Shown piece after piece: positions 48,084 to 59,270 of a stretch of DNA of 64,000 bases. Source of the stretch: Oenanthe sinensis. Its lineage: Eukaryota > Streptophyta > Magnoliopsida > Apiales > Apiaceae. Made by a program: the position numbers and the translations under genes. Numbering within the stretch: the stretch's first letter is position 1; each line of letters starts with the position of its first letter. The notes under the pieces were generated by a model. The model did not search any database. It was not told the origin of the DNA and worked only from the letters and a program-made list of their open reading frames with translations. The DNA lies in NCBI GenBank assembly GCA_028671895.1, contig CM053802.1:34448201-34512200 (forward strand). The letters run 5' to 3'.

Positions 48084-49631
48084 TGTTAGTGTAGGTGCCC
48101 TAGAGGCAATACAATTTTTCCTTTTAATAAACATTTATGTCATTTGATTATTCAATAAACGTATTTATTATGACTTTAATTACTGCGATATATTTGTTAG
48201 CATAATAAATGTCCTTAGAATCATGATACTCGTTATATAGTTTAAGTACATGACTTGAACTTGAGATTATATAATATATCATATTCTTAAAGGTTCCCTA
48301 GTCGAGTATTATTATGATAGGACAATAATAATACATAAATAGACTAGTATGTTGTTTGACAAATAACCACATCTCATTGGTTATAAGTATGGGGATACTA
48401 AAGTCAATACATAGGTACATGTAGGGGTACATGGTACTGGACAGACCCACAGTGAGATTCTTCATGTTTAATTAAGTCATAAGAAAGACTCACAGTGATA
48501 ATGGTGTAATGATCCTCTGACTTGAGATCATTATATTTCTATACGAGGATTGATATACTTTGACTACATTAAAAGTTACCTTTGACCGGGTGATGATAAA
48601 AGTGGACATCGGGTATATCATGAGTCGTATGAGAAATATGAATGATAGATAAAGGATTTAACCCTCCTATAATTAGGAGAGATATTATTGGCCTCTTGAT
48701 TGAGTGAGACTATAAAATGCATGGCCGTGCTCAAATAATGATTTGTTTTTAATAGTCTACTCATGGATCAAGTAAACCCGGATTAAATGTTGAAGAGGAT
48801 GACTAAATACATGCCTCGAGTTTAATCTATAATATATATGGTTAAAGGGATTATATTACACGGAAACATTAATCACGAAAGGTTTTATCGAATCACGATT
48901 TAATTATTGTTTAATTAGGTAGCAATGATGTATTACTAGATACCGCTCATTGTTTATAATTTTATTGGATAATAAAATTATTGCTAATTAAATAATAGCC
49001 TATAGGGTCACACACATAGAGCACCTAGAGGAATAGTTAATTTAAATTATAGATTTAAATTAATTGATGATTAATTCGAATTTATTATATTAATTAAGTG
49101 AGACTTAATTAATTGAAATAAATTCGAATTTGAAGAATTATATTTCTGCCAATAATAATTAAGTGTGACTTAATTATTAATTAAATAATAAAAGCATGTT
49201 TTATTATTTAATCCTATGCCTACATGGGTTAGGTTTTGCTGAAAAGGCCCATTAACCAATCATTATAAATAGATAATGATAGGTTAAATGAATGACACGT
49301 TTTATATGATAAAACCCTAGAGGCAGAGCAAGGAGGCAAAAAAGGCAGTCATTCGAATTCATCAAAGGAGGCTAGTACATCCATCCCGTGATCAAGATCG
49401 TGAGACGTTCTTGAAGGTGCTCGTGTGGATACCATAGAGGTGCTTTCGAGAGGAAGACACAAAATCGTGATAGCAAGGATCTCCGTTGAGTTCGTGAAAG
49501 TCAAGACAAGAATAGGTATGATTCTGTTTACCATAATCCGTCAAGTCTTATACATGATCCTGCGTTAGGGTTCCGATTTTTTTTGTTATTTTTACGTTTA
49601 TCCGCTGTGTTTTATGCCTCGGAACCCAACA
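48084..49631 (+). repeat. Solo LTR of Angela family C (C3)
   Basis: 1548 bp, TGTTAGTGTAGGTGCC to GGAACCCAACA, flanked by GCTAG (48079-48083 and 49632-49636). It sits between D protease and integrase. Confidence 0.95.
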
Positions 49632-49636
49632 GCTAG

Positions 49637-50400
49637 CTTGGATGAAAATGCTGATGGTCCCTTAACTTGTTTACTTGGAAAGGCATCATCTTTGGAAAGC
49701 TGGAATTGACACAAAAAGATGTGCCATTTGAACTTTTGAAATATTAATGAATTGGTGAAAAAGGATCTAGTTAGAGGTCTTCCAAAAGTTTAATTTCATC
49801 CTGATGGACTATGTGATTCATGTCAAAAGGCCAAACAAAAGAAGACATCTTTCAAGAGCAAAACTAAAAATTTTGTTGATCAACCTTTTCATCTATTGCA
49901 ACTTGATCTATTTGGTTCTGTAAACATTATGTCCATTGGAAAGAGGAAATATACTTTGGTGATAGTTGATGATTACATAGATTTACCTGGGTGCACATTT
50001 TGCATAAAAAGGATGAAACTGCAGAGATAATTTTTGATCATATTGCAATGATTGAAAATGGATCACCACACAAGGTAAAGAACTTAAGGAGTGAAAATGG
50101 AACAAAGTTTAAGAACTCTGCAATGGAAGAATTCTGCTCAACAAAAGGAATTATTCAACAACTCTCAGCACCTGGCACACCTCAACAAAATGGTGTAGTT
50201 GAAAGAAAGAACATAATCTAATTGAAGCTGCTAAAACAATGCTAGCAGGAGTGAAGCTACCTACTTATTTTTGGGCAGAAGCTATGAATACTGCATGCAT
50301 TACTCAGAATTGCACTTTGAAAAATAAACATAGAATGACTCCATATGAAACAATGAAAGAAAGAAAGCCAAATGTAAAATAATTTCACATCTTTGGAAGC
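49637..50400 (+). pseudogene. D integrase
   Basis: Zinc-domain end GLCDSCQKAKQKKTSFK, core Asp in LLQLDLFGSV, VDDY, then RSENGTKFKN (Asp replaced by Glu, where copia has RSDxGxE/F) and PGTPQQNGVVERKN, then PTYFWAEAMNTA. Stops at several points, including within MCHLNF and after ERKNII. Confidence 0.88.
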
Positions 50401-51120
50401 AAGTTTTTATTCTCAAAACACATCCTAAACAATTGAAGAAATTTGAACTCAAAGCAGATGAATTTTTTTTTATTGGTTATAGAACAACTTCTAAAACCTC
50501 TTCAAGGGCATTCAAAGTGTTTAATTTTAGGACCAGGGCAGTCATGGAATCTATTAATATCTCTTTTGATGAACCAAAAATACATGGGTTACATGATGAA
50601 GATGCATAGAAAACTCTGAGGTTTGAAAATGAATTATAAAACACAAACTCTGAAGAGCTAAACTCTAATGAGATAAACACTGTTGAGCCAAACTCTGATG
50701 AATTAAACTCTGATTCAGAAATAATTGAAACAGAAATTGAAGATTCTGCATATGTTAGGGGGAGCAACATCAACAAATTACTGATAATGGGGAATAAACC
50801 ACATTTATTGAAAATATCACAGTCTGACCAAACTGTGACCAACACAAACTCTGAAACCCTAAACTCTGATCAATCAAACTCTGAAACTACAAACACTGAT
50901 CACTTAAACTCTAAGTACATAAACTCTGATTCATCGAACACTGATGGAAGCACAACTTCAGGGAGGATCAGCATTTACAGAAGAATCATACTATGAAGGC
51001 ACAAATAATGGGGGGCATCTAGTTCAAGAAATTTTCCAAATCCTAGAAAATGGACCAAAGATCACACACCTGACTTGATTATTGGGAATCTAGAAAGTGG
51101 AGTGTAGACAAGGAAAGCTA
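50401..51120 (+). pseudogene. D integrase-RT linker with NSE/NSD repeats
   Basis: Continuation after the integrase core: FFIGYRTTSKTSSRAFKVFNFRTRAVMESI, then a repeat-rich stretch (50640-50945) in which AAACTCTGA and variants encode Asn-Ser-Asp/Glu over and over, then SRNFPNPRKWTKDHTPDLIIGN, the usual start of the RT part. Several stops. Confidence 0.78.
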
Positions 51121-52220
51121 CTCAGAATGAATGTCTATTTCATAGTTTTCTTTATTAAATAGAACCAAAAAAGGTTGAAGATGCTTTGAAGGATGCAGAT
51201 TTGGTTACTGCAATGTAGGAAGAATTAAATGAGTTTGAAAGAAATGATATTTGGACTCTAGTTCTAAGGCCCAAGAATAGATCAATTGTTGGTAAAAAGT
51301 GGGTTTTTAGGAACAAGACAGACTCTGATGAGATAATTATAAGGAACAAAGCACGACTAGTTGCCAAAGGTTACTCTCAACAAGAAGGTATTGATTATGA
51401 TGAAATCTTTGCACCTGTAGCTAGACTTGAAGCATTCAGAATCTTTCATGCTTATGCTGCACACAAGAAATTCAAGGTCTACTAGATGGATGTTAAAAGT
51501 GCATTTTTAAATAGAGAACTTGAAGAAGAGGTATATGTTGAACAGACACTTGGCTTTGTCAATCCAGAATATCCAAATCATGTTTACAGATTGGATAAAG
51601 CCTTATATGGACTCAAGCAAGCACCAAGAGCCTGGTATGAAACTCAGGCTCAATTTTTACTTGAAAGTGGTTTTACAAGAGGTATAATTGATAAAACCTT
51701 GTTTTATAGAAATCAATATAAAGATTTATTATTGGTTCAAATATATGTTGATGATATTATATTTGGTTCCACTAATGAGAAACTATGTAAAAGATTTTCA
51801 AAGCTAATGCAGTCCAGGTATCAAATGAGCATGATGAGAAAAATGAGTTATTTTCTAGGGTTGCAAGTGAAACAGACTGATGAAGGAATTTTTATAAATC
51901 AGTCTAAATATAAAAAAAATTTACTCATTAAGTTTCAAATGCAAGTCTCAGCATCTGCTACAACTCCAATGGCTATTGCAACCAAGCTTGATCAAGACAC
52001 TGGAGAACCTGTAGATATTATAGCATACAGAGGCATGATTGGATCTCTACTCTATTTGACTGTAAGTAGACCAGACATTATGTTTGCAACTTGTTTATGT
52101 GCTAGATTTCAGGAAAATCCAAGGGAACCTCATATGATTGTTGTTAAGAGAATTTTAGATATCTCAAGGGCACCATTAATCTTGGCTTATGGTATCCTAG
52201 AGAGTCTGATTTTAAATTAA
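51121..52220 (+). pseudogene. D reverse transcriptase
   Basis: FERNDIWTLVLRPKNRSIVGKKWVF, LVAKGYSQQEGIDYDEIFAPVAR, then a TAG at 51483-51485 just before MDVKSAFLN, YGLKQAPRAWYE and the catalytic IYVDDIIFGSTN (51743-51754 for YVDD). It continues to YRGMIGSLLYLTVSRPDIMFATCLCARFQ. The second part (51486-52220) is open. SIRE-type signature residues throughout. Confidence 0.92.
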
Positions 52221-52720
52221 TAGAGTATTCAGATGCTGACTTTGCAGAATGTAAAATTGATAGGAAAAGCACAAGTGGTAGTTGTCAATTTTTAGGTGGA
52301 AGAATTGTCTCATGGTTTAGTAAGAAACAGAAATCTATCTCAACATCAATAGTAGAGGCTGAATATACAGCTGCAGGAAGCTTCTGTGCACAAATCTTAT
52401 GGATGAGAAACCAACTGTTAGACTATGGTTTGAACTTTTCAAAAATTCCTATTTATTGTGATAATCAAAGTGTTATTGCAATGACAGGAAATCCAATCCA
52501 AAATTCTCTGACAAAGCACAACAGTATTACATATCATTTCATAAGGGAACATGTCTTGGAAGGAATAATTGAAATGCATTTTTTTCCCTCAGATCAACAG
52601 TTAGCAGACATATTCACCAAGCCTCTGTGTGAAGAAACATTTACAAGATTGGTTTCAGAATTAAGAATGCTGACAAGTGGCTCAACTCCAGATAGCAAGT
52701 ATCAGACAATCAAAGTTTAA
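52221..52720 (+). pseudogene. D RNase H
   Basis: EYSDADFAECKIDRKSTSGSCQFLGGRIVSW, VEAEYTAAGSFCAQILWM, IPIYCDNQSVIAMTGNPI, and ADIFTKPLCEETFTRLVSELRML at the end. A one-base shift separates it from the RT frame near 52210. Stop TAA at 52718-52720. Confidence 0.9.
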
Positions 52721-53229
52721 GATAAACTCTGTCAGAGTCTGTGATAAACTCTGATTGAAGCAAACTCTGATCATTGGAACATTTATTCTCTGATCATCAA
52801 CCATCAGTATTTAAGGTAAACTCTGTTAGAGTATGTAGTAAACTCTGACAGTGAATATTAAACTTTGATTTATATAAACTCTGATCCTAGTCTACATGCT
52901 AAACTCTGAGATATTATTTATGTCATCATATTTCATTCTGTGACATCATAATTGTTATTCTATATTTGGACTAATCATAAGGGCGCGTGTATCTCACGAA
53001 AAATGATTCATATTTAGACACAGATACACATATACATGCTGTATTTTGAGAATTGCACTATCCAATAATTTCATGCCACATGTCCCACTAAAGGGTATAT
53101 ACAATTGAGAGGGAATAGTTTAATTCATTTTTTCACTATTGAATTACTCACTTGGAAGTTATTATTACTATCTTTCTCTCTCGAACTCCTAAACCCTAAT
53201 TACTCACAACTGCAAATCCTTTCTCTTCA
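52721..53229 (+). other. D intergenic region rich in AACTCTGA
   Basis: No gene. Between 52727 and 52915 there are about eight copies of AAACTCTGA-like sequence in both orientations. TAAACCCTAATTACTC and a CT-rich leader-like stretch (53165-53225) precede the next ORF. Confidence 0.7.
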
Positions 53230-54968
53230 ATGGCATCCAAAGGTCTGTCTTTCCAAAACTACACATTTGCTGCAACAAATTACATTTCTCATTTATCTAA
53301 AACTGATATTCCCCAAGATTTTTATGTGATTAAAGATTTTCTACAAAATAGCTATATTGGGTATGCTCTTCAGGAACCCTCGAATTTCTCTTCTCAATCT
53401 CTACTCAAAATCTAGTCTTTAGCAAAATTCAACAATGCTAGTGATAATGAAGAACCAGTAATCGCATTCTAGTGTAATGGTAAACATTTGATTACTCCTA
53501 CAATGGTAAGACAAGCCCTTCATCTTCTAGAAGTGGCTGTATATGATGACCTTATTGGGGAAGAAAAAATAGAGGACTTTTACAGAGTAATAGGCTATGG
53601 TGGAAGCCTATCTAAGTTGGAGAGTTAGACAAGGCCCCATTTAAGAAAAGAATGGAGCTTTTTCTTCGATTGCATTACAAGAGCATTCACAGCCAAATGC
53701 ACCAACTTTGATGCAATTCCTCAATTGGCACAACAAATTGGGTATTCTCTTAACCATAACTTGTAATTTAATTTTCTATGTTTAATAATTAGGTAATTAG
53801 CTAGCAAGATTGATGATGATGCACATACTGTATATTTTGCTAGATTTTTACAATTGATTTTTAGCCATTTATTGCTAGAAGTTAGTTTTGACAATGATTA
53901 GAGTTTAATTAGTTTTTGTATGAATAAAAGAATATTTACTGATCTAACAAGGAAAAATTCAAAGAAAGAGGCTGAAGGTAAACTCTGTAACTTATTTTAT
54001 CACACATAGGTCAGGCTTATCTTACATCAGAGAATGCCTACCATGTATGGGAGAGATTTCTTATCAGTGACTATAAATCAGAGTTTAGCATTCTCTGATT
54101 CTAACCCAAGTATCAATCCAAACACTGATATCTAAACATAATTGTCAACCTCTACAATCTCCCAAAAGACTGTAGTTGTAACAAACACCTCTCAACAAAG
54201 GACAAGCAATAAAAGGAAGGGAAAATCAATAAAGGAGTCTTCTCCTAAGAAAAGAAAGTTGAAAGATGAAAATATTGATTCTAAAGATAGCAATGAAGGT
54301 CTGATTTTTCCAATAAAGAAAGTTGTCAAGAAGGCTTCTGAGATTCCTCCAGCACCTTTTATGAAGCCATTCACTGTCAATCCTATGACAGAAGCCAAAA
54401 CGAAAAGGAGAATATTGGTAAAGGCTGTAATTTTTAAAGATCCGGCAAACACTGAAGTAATAAACTCTGATCAACCAAACTCTGACCAAATTCAAGTCTT
54501 AAACTCTGAAGGAACAAATTCTGATCAAGTACTAGCCATAAACTCTGATGATGTACTAAACTCTGAAACAACTTTAAAATCTAATGAGCTGGTAAAACCT
54601 GAGTTAACTGGTGATATGCAACTGTTGGTGATGTTGCTGCAAATGAAGCTATTCGAGTGACAATATCTGATTCTCCTATTAATTTCCCCAAGCAAATAAT
54701 CAAGGAAATATCTTATGCAAGGGTGAGGGAGCTGGCTGAAGAAGTTAGAAAAGAAATGGAAGCAAAGAAATCTCAAGCATCTACAGTCTCTCCTAGTTCA
54801 AAGCAATTTTCAAGAAAGAAAATGAAGTATGTATCTTTTGACCAGAACACACAAGAACCTGCCTCTCAAAGTGAGGTAGCAGTCATTTCTGGGCCAGGCA
54901 CACAAGAACCTTCAACTCAATGGGTTGAAGCAGCCACAATTGAAGCAGATGAAGCTAGCAGAGATTAG
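53230..54968 (+). pseudogene. D additional ORF after pol, with nuclear localisation signal
   Basis: SIRE-type elements carry an extra ORF here, often called env-like. ATG 53230 starts MASKGLSFQNYTFAATNYIS; readable to 53760 with four in-frame stops: LITPTMVRQALHLLEV, GYGGSLSKLES, RPHLRKEWSFFFDCITRAF, FDAIPQLAQQIGYS. After a poorer stretch, 54142-54660 is open and holds KRKGKSIKESSPKKRKLKDE (about 54208-54273), a bipartite/SV40-like nuclear localisation signal. NSD repeats follow at 54465-54575. A last piece (54657-54968) is helix-prone (YARVRELAEEVRKEMEAKK). I see no signal peptide or transmembrane segment. Function unknown; a nuclear or DNA-associated role fits the visible sequence better than an envelope. 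Confidence 0.72.
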
Positions 54969-55025
54969 GGGTACAACCCACAAGAACCTTCAGCTCCAAG
55001 GGTTGAAGCAGTTGTTAATGCCCCT

Positions 55026-56408
55026 TGAAAGTCATATGACTAGTCCTATTTGTAATAAGTAGATGACAACTCAACTCAGATAAGAAAATGAAGTAAATAA
55101 TAAATATTGAATATAGAGGAAGAACAAAAAGAAGCCAAGACATGACAAGACAAGACACAAAGACCACTACATCAGAAATAAGAATCAACATTGTAGTTAG
55201 TCATCCGTGAACCAGACCAGTGCACAGGGTGTCAACAATGTCCATGAAGATTCATCATCAAAAAGTTCAAGTGGTTAAAAAGGTTATGTTGAAGAACAGA
55301 ATAGTCTTATCTACATCAACAATAGTCAAGCCTTTAATTTAATTCTCTATTAATTAATTAAATTAATTAGTTAATTTAATTAGTAAATTAATTCACTCAG
55401 AATTAATTTATTTCTTAAATTAATTAAAGGATTAATTAATTTAGAATTATTTTAGAATGACAAAAGACAAAGAAAAGACGGAAAGACCTCGGAGCTGACA
55501 AGTTACTTAAATCAAATAATATTTTAATTCTACTAAGTAAATTATTATTTAATTTATTTAATTAAATTAATTCAAGTTGAAATTAATTTAATTTATGAAT
55601 TATTTAATTATATTTAATAGAATTAATTTATTATAAAAGATATTATTTAATATGACTTTTAAAAATAATTCAATTGACTAATTAAAGAGTCATACCGAAT
55701 TATATACTAAAAAGTCATACTGAATGCCTTTTTCAAAGAGTCATACCGAAGAAATAATAAGTCATATCGAGCTAATCATTATGAGTCATACCGAAGCCAC
55801 TTGCAATGAGTCATACCGAGCACCTTTGCAGTGAGTCATACCAAATATGTTTCTTCAGAGAGTCATACCGGATTTTGAAGAGTCATACCGACAGAAATAA
55901 GTCATGCCCAGCTTTCTGAAGAGTCATACAAGGCTTAATTTGATGATAAAAAGAGTCATATTGGAAGAGTCATGCTAACTTTTCAACCTCCATAAATATG
56001 AGGCCTTTGCTTCATTTTTCAGTAGTAGAAAAAAGTCAAATTCAGCAATTTGTCTACAACGTCATATTCACAGACTTTTTGTGCTGGTTTGAGTTTAATT
56101 CCTTAAGTAGAACAATTCATGTCAAATTTGTTCTAGGAATTAGATGTTCATTCTACCTAATGTTGTAACACCCGTTCAAGTTTAATATACGTATTTAACC
56201 TGAATCTTGTTTACTTACTTGCTAATTTCTATATCTTAATTGTTATATCATAAAAATAGAAAGCTAGTAAGTCAGCCTCCCAAACACTACAAGGACTCTA
56301 ACCCTCAGCTAAAGCAATAATTTAATTCCACAAATTCTGAAAAAAAAAATTAAATTGTTGTGAGTATCGCATTCAACCCCCCTTCTACGATACTTCCAGG
56401 ACCCGACA
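55026..56408 (+). repeat. 5' LTR of E
   Basis: 1383 bp from TGAAAGTCATATGACTAGTC to ACGATACTTCCAGGACCCGACA (last part shown). It is not preceded by a purine tract, as expected for a 5' LTR. It holds the GAGTCATACCGA repeat block and, near 55980, CATAAATATGAGG as a possible TATA region. Confidence 0.85.
55684..55975 (+). repeat. GAGTCATACCGA motif array in the E LTR
   Basis: About 13 copies of GAGTCATACCGA or close variants, spaced 14-31 bp apart, all in the same orientation, in the U3-like part of the LTR. The sequence between copies is unrelated. Confidence 0.85.
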
Positions 56409-56410
56409 AT

Positions 56411-56422
56411 TGGTATCAGAGC
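56411..56422 (+). other. Primer-binding site of E
   Basis: TGGTATCAGAGC two bases after the LTR end. The following stretch (GCTGATTGATATACAAATCA...) is nearly the same in F at 61738. Confidence 0.92.
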
Positions 56423-56509
56423 AAGCTGATTGATATACAAATCAAGATTCGCAGTCCAGTGAAGCTCAGGGTACCGAAGTTGTTTGAACTCTGAATGTCT
56501 AGAGGCCTT

Positions 56510-57170
56510 GTTAAATAAATTTAGTTTATAAATTTAAATTTAGATAAATTTATTTTATAAATTTTATTTAAAATAAATTTATTTTTTGAATTTAATTTAA
56601 ATGAGTTTATTATTTAAACTTGAAAAAGTTTACTTTATAAACTTAATTAAAATAAGTTTACTTTATAAATTTAAATTAAATAAATTTATTTTTTAAATTT
56701 AAATAGATTTACTTTTATAATTTAAATTTGTTTAGATAATTTTATTTTATAAATTTAAATTTAGATAATTTTATTTTATAAATTTTATTTAAAATAAATT
56801 TATTTTGTGTATGTAATTTAAATTAGTTTATTATTTAAACATGAAAAAATTTATTTTATAAACTTAATTTAAATAAGTTTATTTTATAAATTTAAATTAA
56901 ATAAATTTATTCTCTAAATTTAAATAGATTTGTTTTTATTATTTAAATTTATTTAAATAAATTTATTTTATGAAATAAAATTTAGATAAATTTATTTTAT
57001 AAATATTATTTAAATAAATTTATTGTATAAATTTAATTTAAATTATTTTATTATTTAAACTTGAAAAGGTTTATTTTATAAACTTAATTTAAATAAATTT
57101 ATTTTATAAATTTAATTTAAGTAAATTTATTAGTTAAATTTATATAGATTTAATTTATAACTAAAGATAT
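56510..57170 (+). repeat. AT-only degenerate repeats in the E leader
   Basis: About 650 bp made almost only of A and T: irregular copies of AAATAAATTTATTTTATAAA. No coding. F has a comparable block at the same place. Confidence 0.85.
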
Positions 57171-57539
57171 TAAAGCTTGGTCCATTTTTCAAAAAGGGCT
57201 TGTAGTTGGAAAATTCTTTGTTTTGGCTCAGAATTAATTCGCAGAGCATATGACCTGGTTTCGAGGAAAGTGGTCATTTCATATTAGTAGGTTTATTCTG
57301 GAGCATTTGAATGTTATTGTGGATGTTACGGCTGTTCATGTTATAGTTCCACAAACTGCTCAAATGTAAAGATATGATAGATTTATTAGTGGGGAACTCT
57401 GAAGATTTTTTTTCCTGACTCTAATGAGCATTCTAGTTTTCGTACTTATACAAAACGGATTAAAGAATCGTTAGAGGTCACAACTGAAGAAACATTTAAG
57501 GCTAAAAGTAGTAAGACAAGATCAGGGCTGTGTTACACT

Positions 57540-58260
57540 ATTCAAGAAGCTCCCGAGCATTAAAAATAAAAGTCTATTCTGAATCTATGAAGCTTGACAT
57601 CTTGTCAGAGTCATATTCAGATATTGATGATGAAACTGAGGTTGCAGAAGGAATCAATGTTAATGATGATGATTCAGATCCTAGTAGTGGAAATGGTAGT
57701 GAATCTACACAACTCATGGACTTTAACAGAATCCACTCACAAGGTGAAGGATCTTCAACACATCATAGCAGCAACTCAGGGGGAACAAATAAAAGAAGGA
57801 TCTACTAGTCGTACTCAACACAATGAAGATCAAAGGAATACATTAAGAACATATCTGCCGAGACAAAGGGTTTGGAGTCAAAGTCATTCCTGGAGTCTAG
57901 TTCTTAGTGATCCGGTTACTAGAGTAAAGACTAGAAGTGCTATGCAAAGTAAATGGTTATTCTTTGGGAAAGAACAATTGTTAAACAGTTGGAATCCTAA
58001 AGAGGATTGAAGAAGCACTGATTGATACAGATTGGGTGATTGCAATGCAAGATGATCTCAATCAGTTCGAAGGCAGAATCTACTGAATCTGGGACCCAGG
58101 CCACAAGACAAAGTTGTAATTGGTACTGTAAGGGTTTTCAGAGACTGGATGATTTTTGGCATTGTTATGAGGGACATAGCCAAACTGGTTGCTACATAAG
58201 GTATTGACGAGGATGGAAACATAATCTTCGGGACTTTCAAGATCTAACTAAAGCAACAGA
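57540..58260 (+). pseudogene. E pol remnant (integrase-RT)
   Basis: VYSESMKLDILSESYSDIDDETEVAEGINVNDDDSDPSSGNGSES is the SIRE integrase-RT segment seen also in G. Then shifted fragments: LRTYLPRQRVWSQSHSW, SKWLFFGKEQ, and PRPQDKVVIGT with VFRDW. The remaining RT core and most of RNase H are deleted. No enzyme is possible. Confidence 0.8.
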
Positions 58261-59270
58261 GACGAGACTTGATACTATTAGGGCTGAACAAGTTGATGAC
58301 CTAACAGTAATATTCCTGGCACCTGTTGAGCATTCAAGCATGAAGATCTATCAGATGAATGTGAACAAGTGCACACATGAATGATGAGTTAGAAATTAAG
58401 GTTGATGTACAACAACTCCTGTACTTTGAAGTTTCATATCCACTGGAATTTTTATATCATTCTTTTCACAAAGCTCTCTATGACGAAGGAAAGAAATCAA
58501 GCAATCATCAAGGACATCAGGTATCAATTTATTTCGAGAATAGTCCTTAGTAGAATAACTTGCAGATATTTGTTAAACAGCTTGATAAATTCATTTTGTC
58601 TAAGTTGGTTAGTGAAGTTAAGATATTATTTATGTTCATATTTTTTGGAAATCTCATCTGCAAGGAATTCTTAAATGAGTTCACAAGTATTAAAATTTTC
58701 ATATTTAAAGGACTTGTGAATTTATTTGAAATCCAGAACCTCGTGCTTATTGCTACTACTTTAATTATCATATTTACAATGTTAAATGCATATGTGGTAA
58801 TTAGTTGTTCTAGTATAAGTTTGAATATTATCTTAATTGATTTAAATTATGATGTCAGACAATTCGATGTCATATCAGTCTCATGATTTAAATAAATTAA
58901 AATAATATATAACATAATTGTTTGTATGATAAATATTTTAATATATTTTACTACAAATAATTGTGACACTTTTAGTATTAGTGACATTATTTAGAATTAC
59001 TGATCTAAGTAATCAATGCATATTTCAAAAATCACTAATATTGGAATTAAAGGAAGTATTTTCTGAGTTATGTGTATATAAAATTCTCAATATTTTATAT
59101 ATTTAGAAATATTTCCAAAATTGTTTTTACTTTGAGGTATCAACCATTTATAAAATGATTTGTTTTCAAACACTTGTTTCAATGTATGTTGCACATTGAT
59201 TCAAAGTACCTAAACAGTGGTTGTTGCTTTGAAGTCCTTATACTGTATTGCTAAGAATACATCCACCCCT
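58261..59270 (+). other. E 3' region, noncoding remnant
   Basis: 58555-58600 retains the RNase H end (IFVKQLDKF). The rest matches 40640-41400 in reverse and has no recognisable domain. The 108-codon frame 58560-58886 is hydrophobic, low-complexity AT-rich text and is not credible as a gene. Confidence 0.65.

Larger units (their letters stand above)
44889..55025 (+). mobile_element. Element D: Ty1/copia, SIRE/Maximus type with 3' additional ORF
   Basis: LTR end, primer-binding site, gag, protease, integrase, RT, RNase H and then an extra ORF after pol, which is the SIRE arrangement. All frames have stops. A family C solo LTR splits it at 48084-49631. The left junction shows no target duplication with the LTR at 60286. 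The 3' side meets the LTR of E at 55026; the SIRE-type LTR at 59271-60286 may be its own 3' LTR displaced by E. Confidence 0.85.
55026..59270 (+). mobile_element. Element E: SIRE-type, 5' LTR and collapsed interior
   Basis: LTR 55026-56408 with primer-binding site, AT-rich leader, then an interior co-linear (in reverse) with element G (44690 down to 40640). There is no 3' LTR in the window. CCCCT precedes the LTR (55021-55025) and also ends the block (59266-59270), but the latter is also present in G, so I do not take it as a target duplication. Confidence 0.75.

Noticed and set aside
58560..58886. 108-codon hydrophobic ORF, possible membrane protein
   Set aside because: AT-rich noncoding part of E; the counterpart in G is not open, and its start is the tail of RNase H.
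55021..59270. CCCCT on both sides of E as a target duplication
   Set aside because: The right-hand CCCCT is also present in the co-linear part of G, so it belongs to the element interior; E also lacks a 3' LTR.
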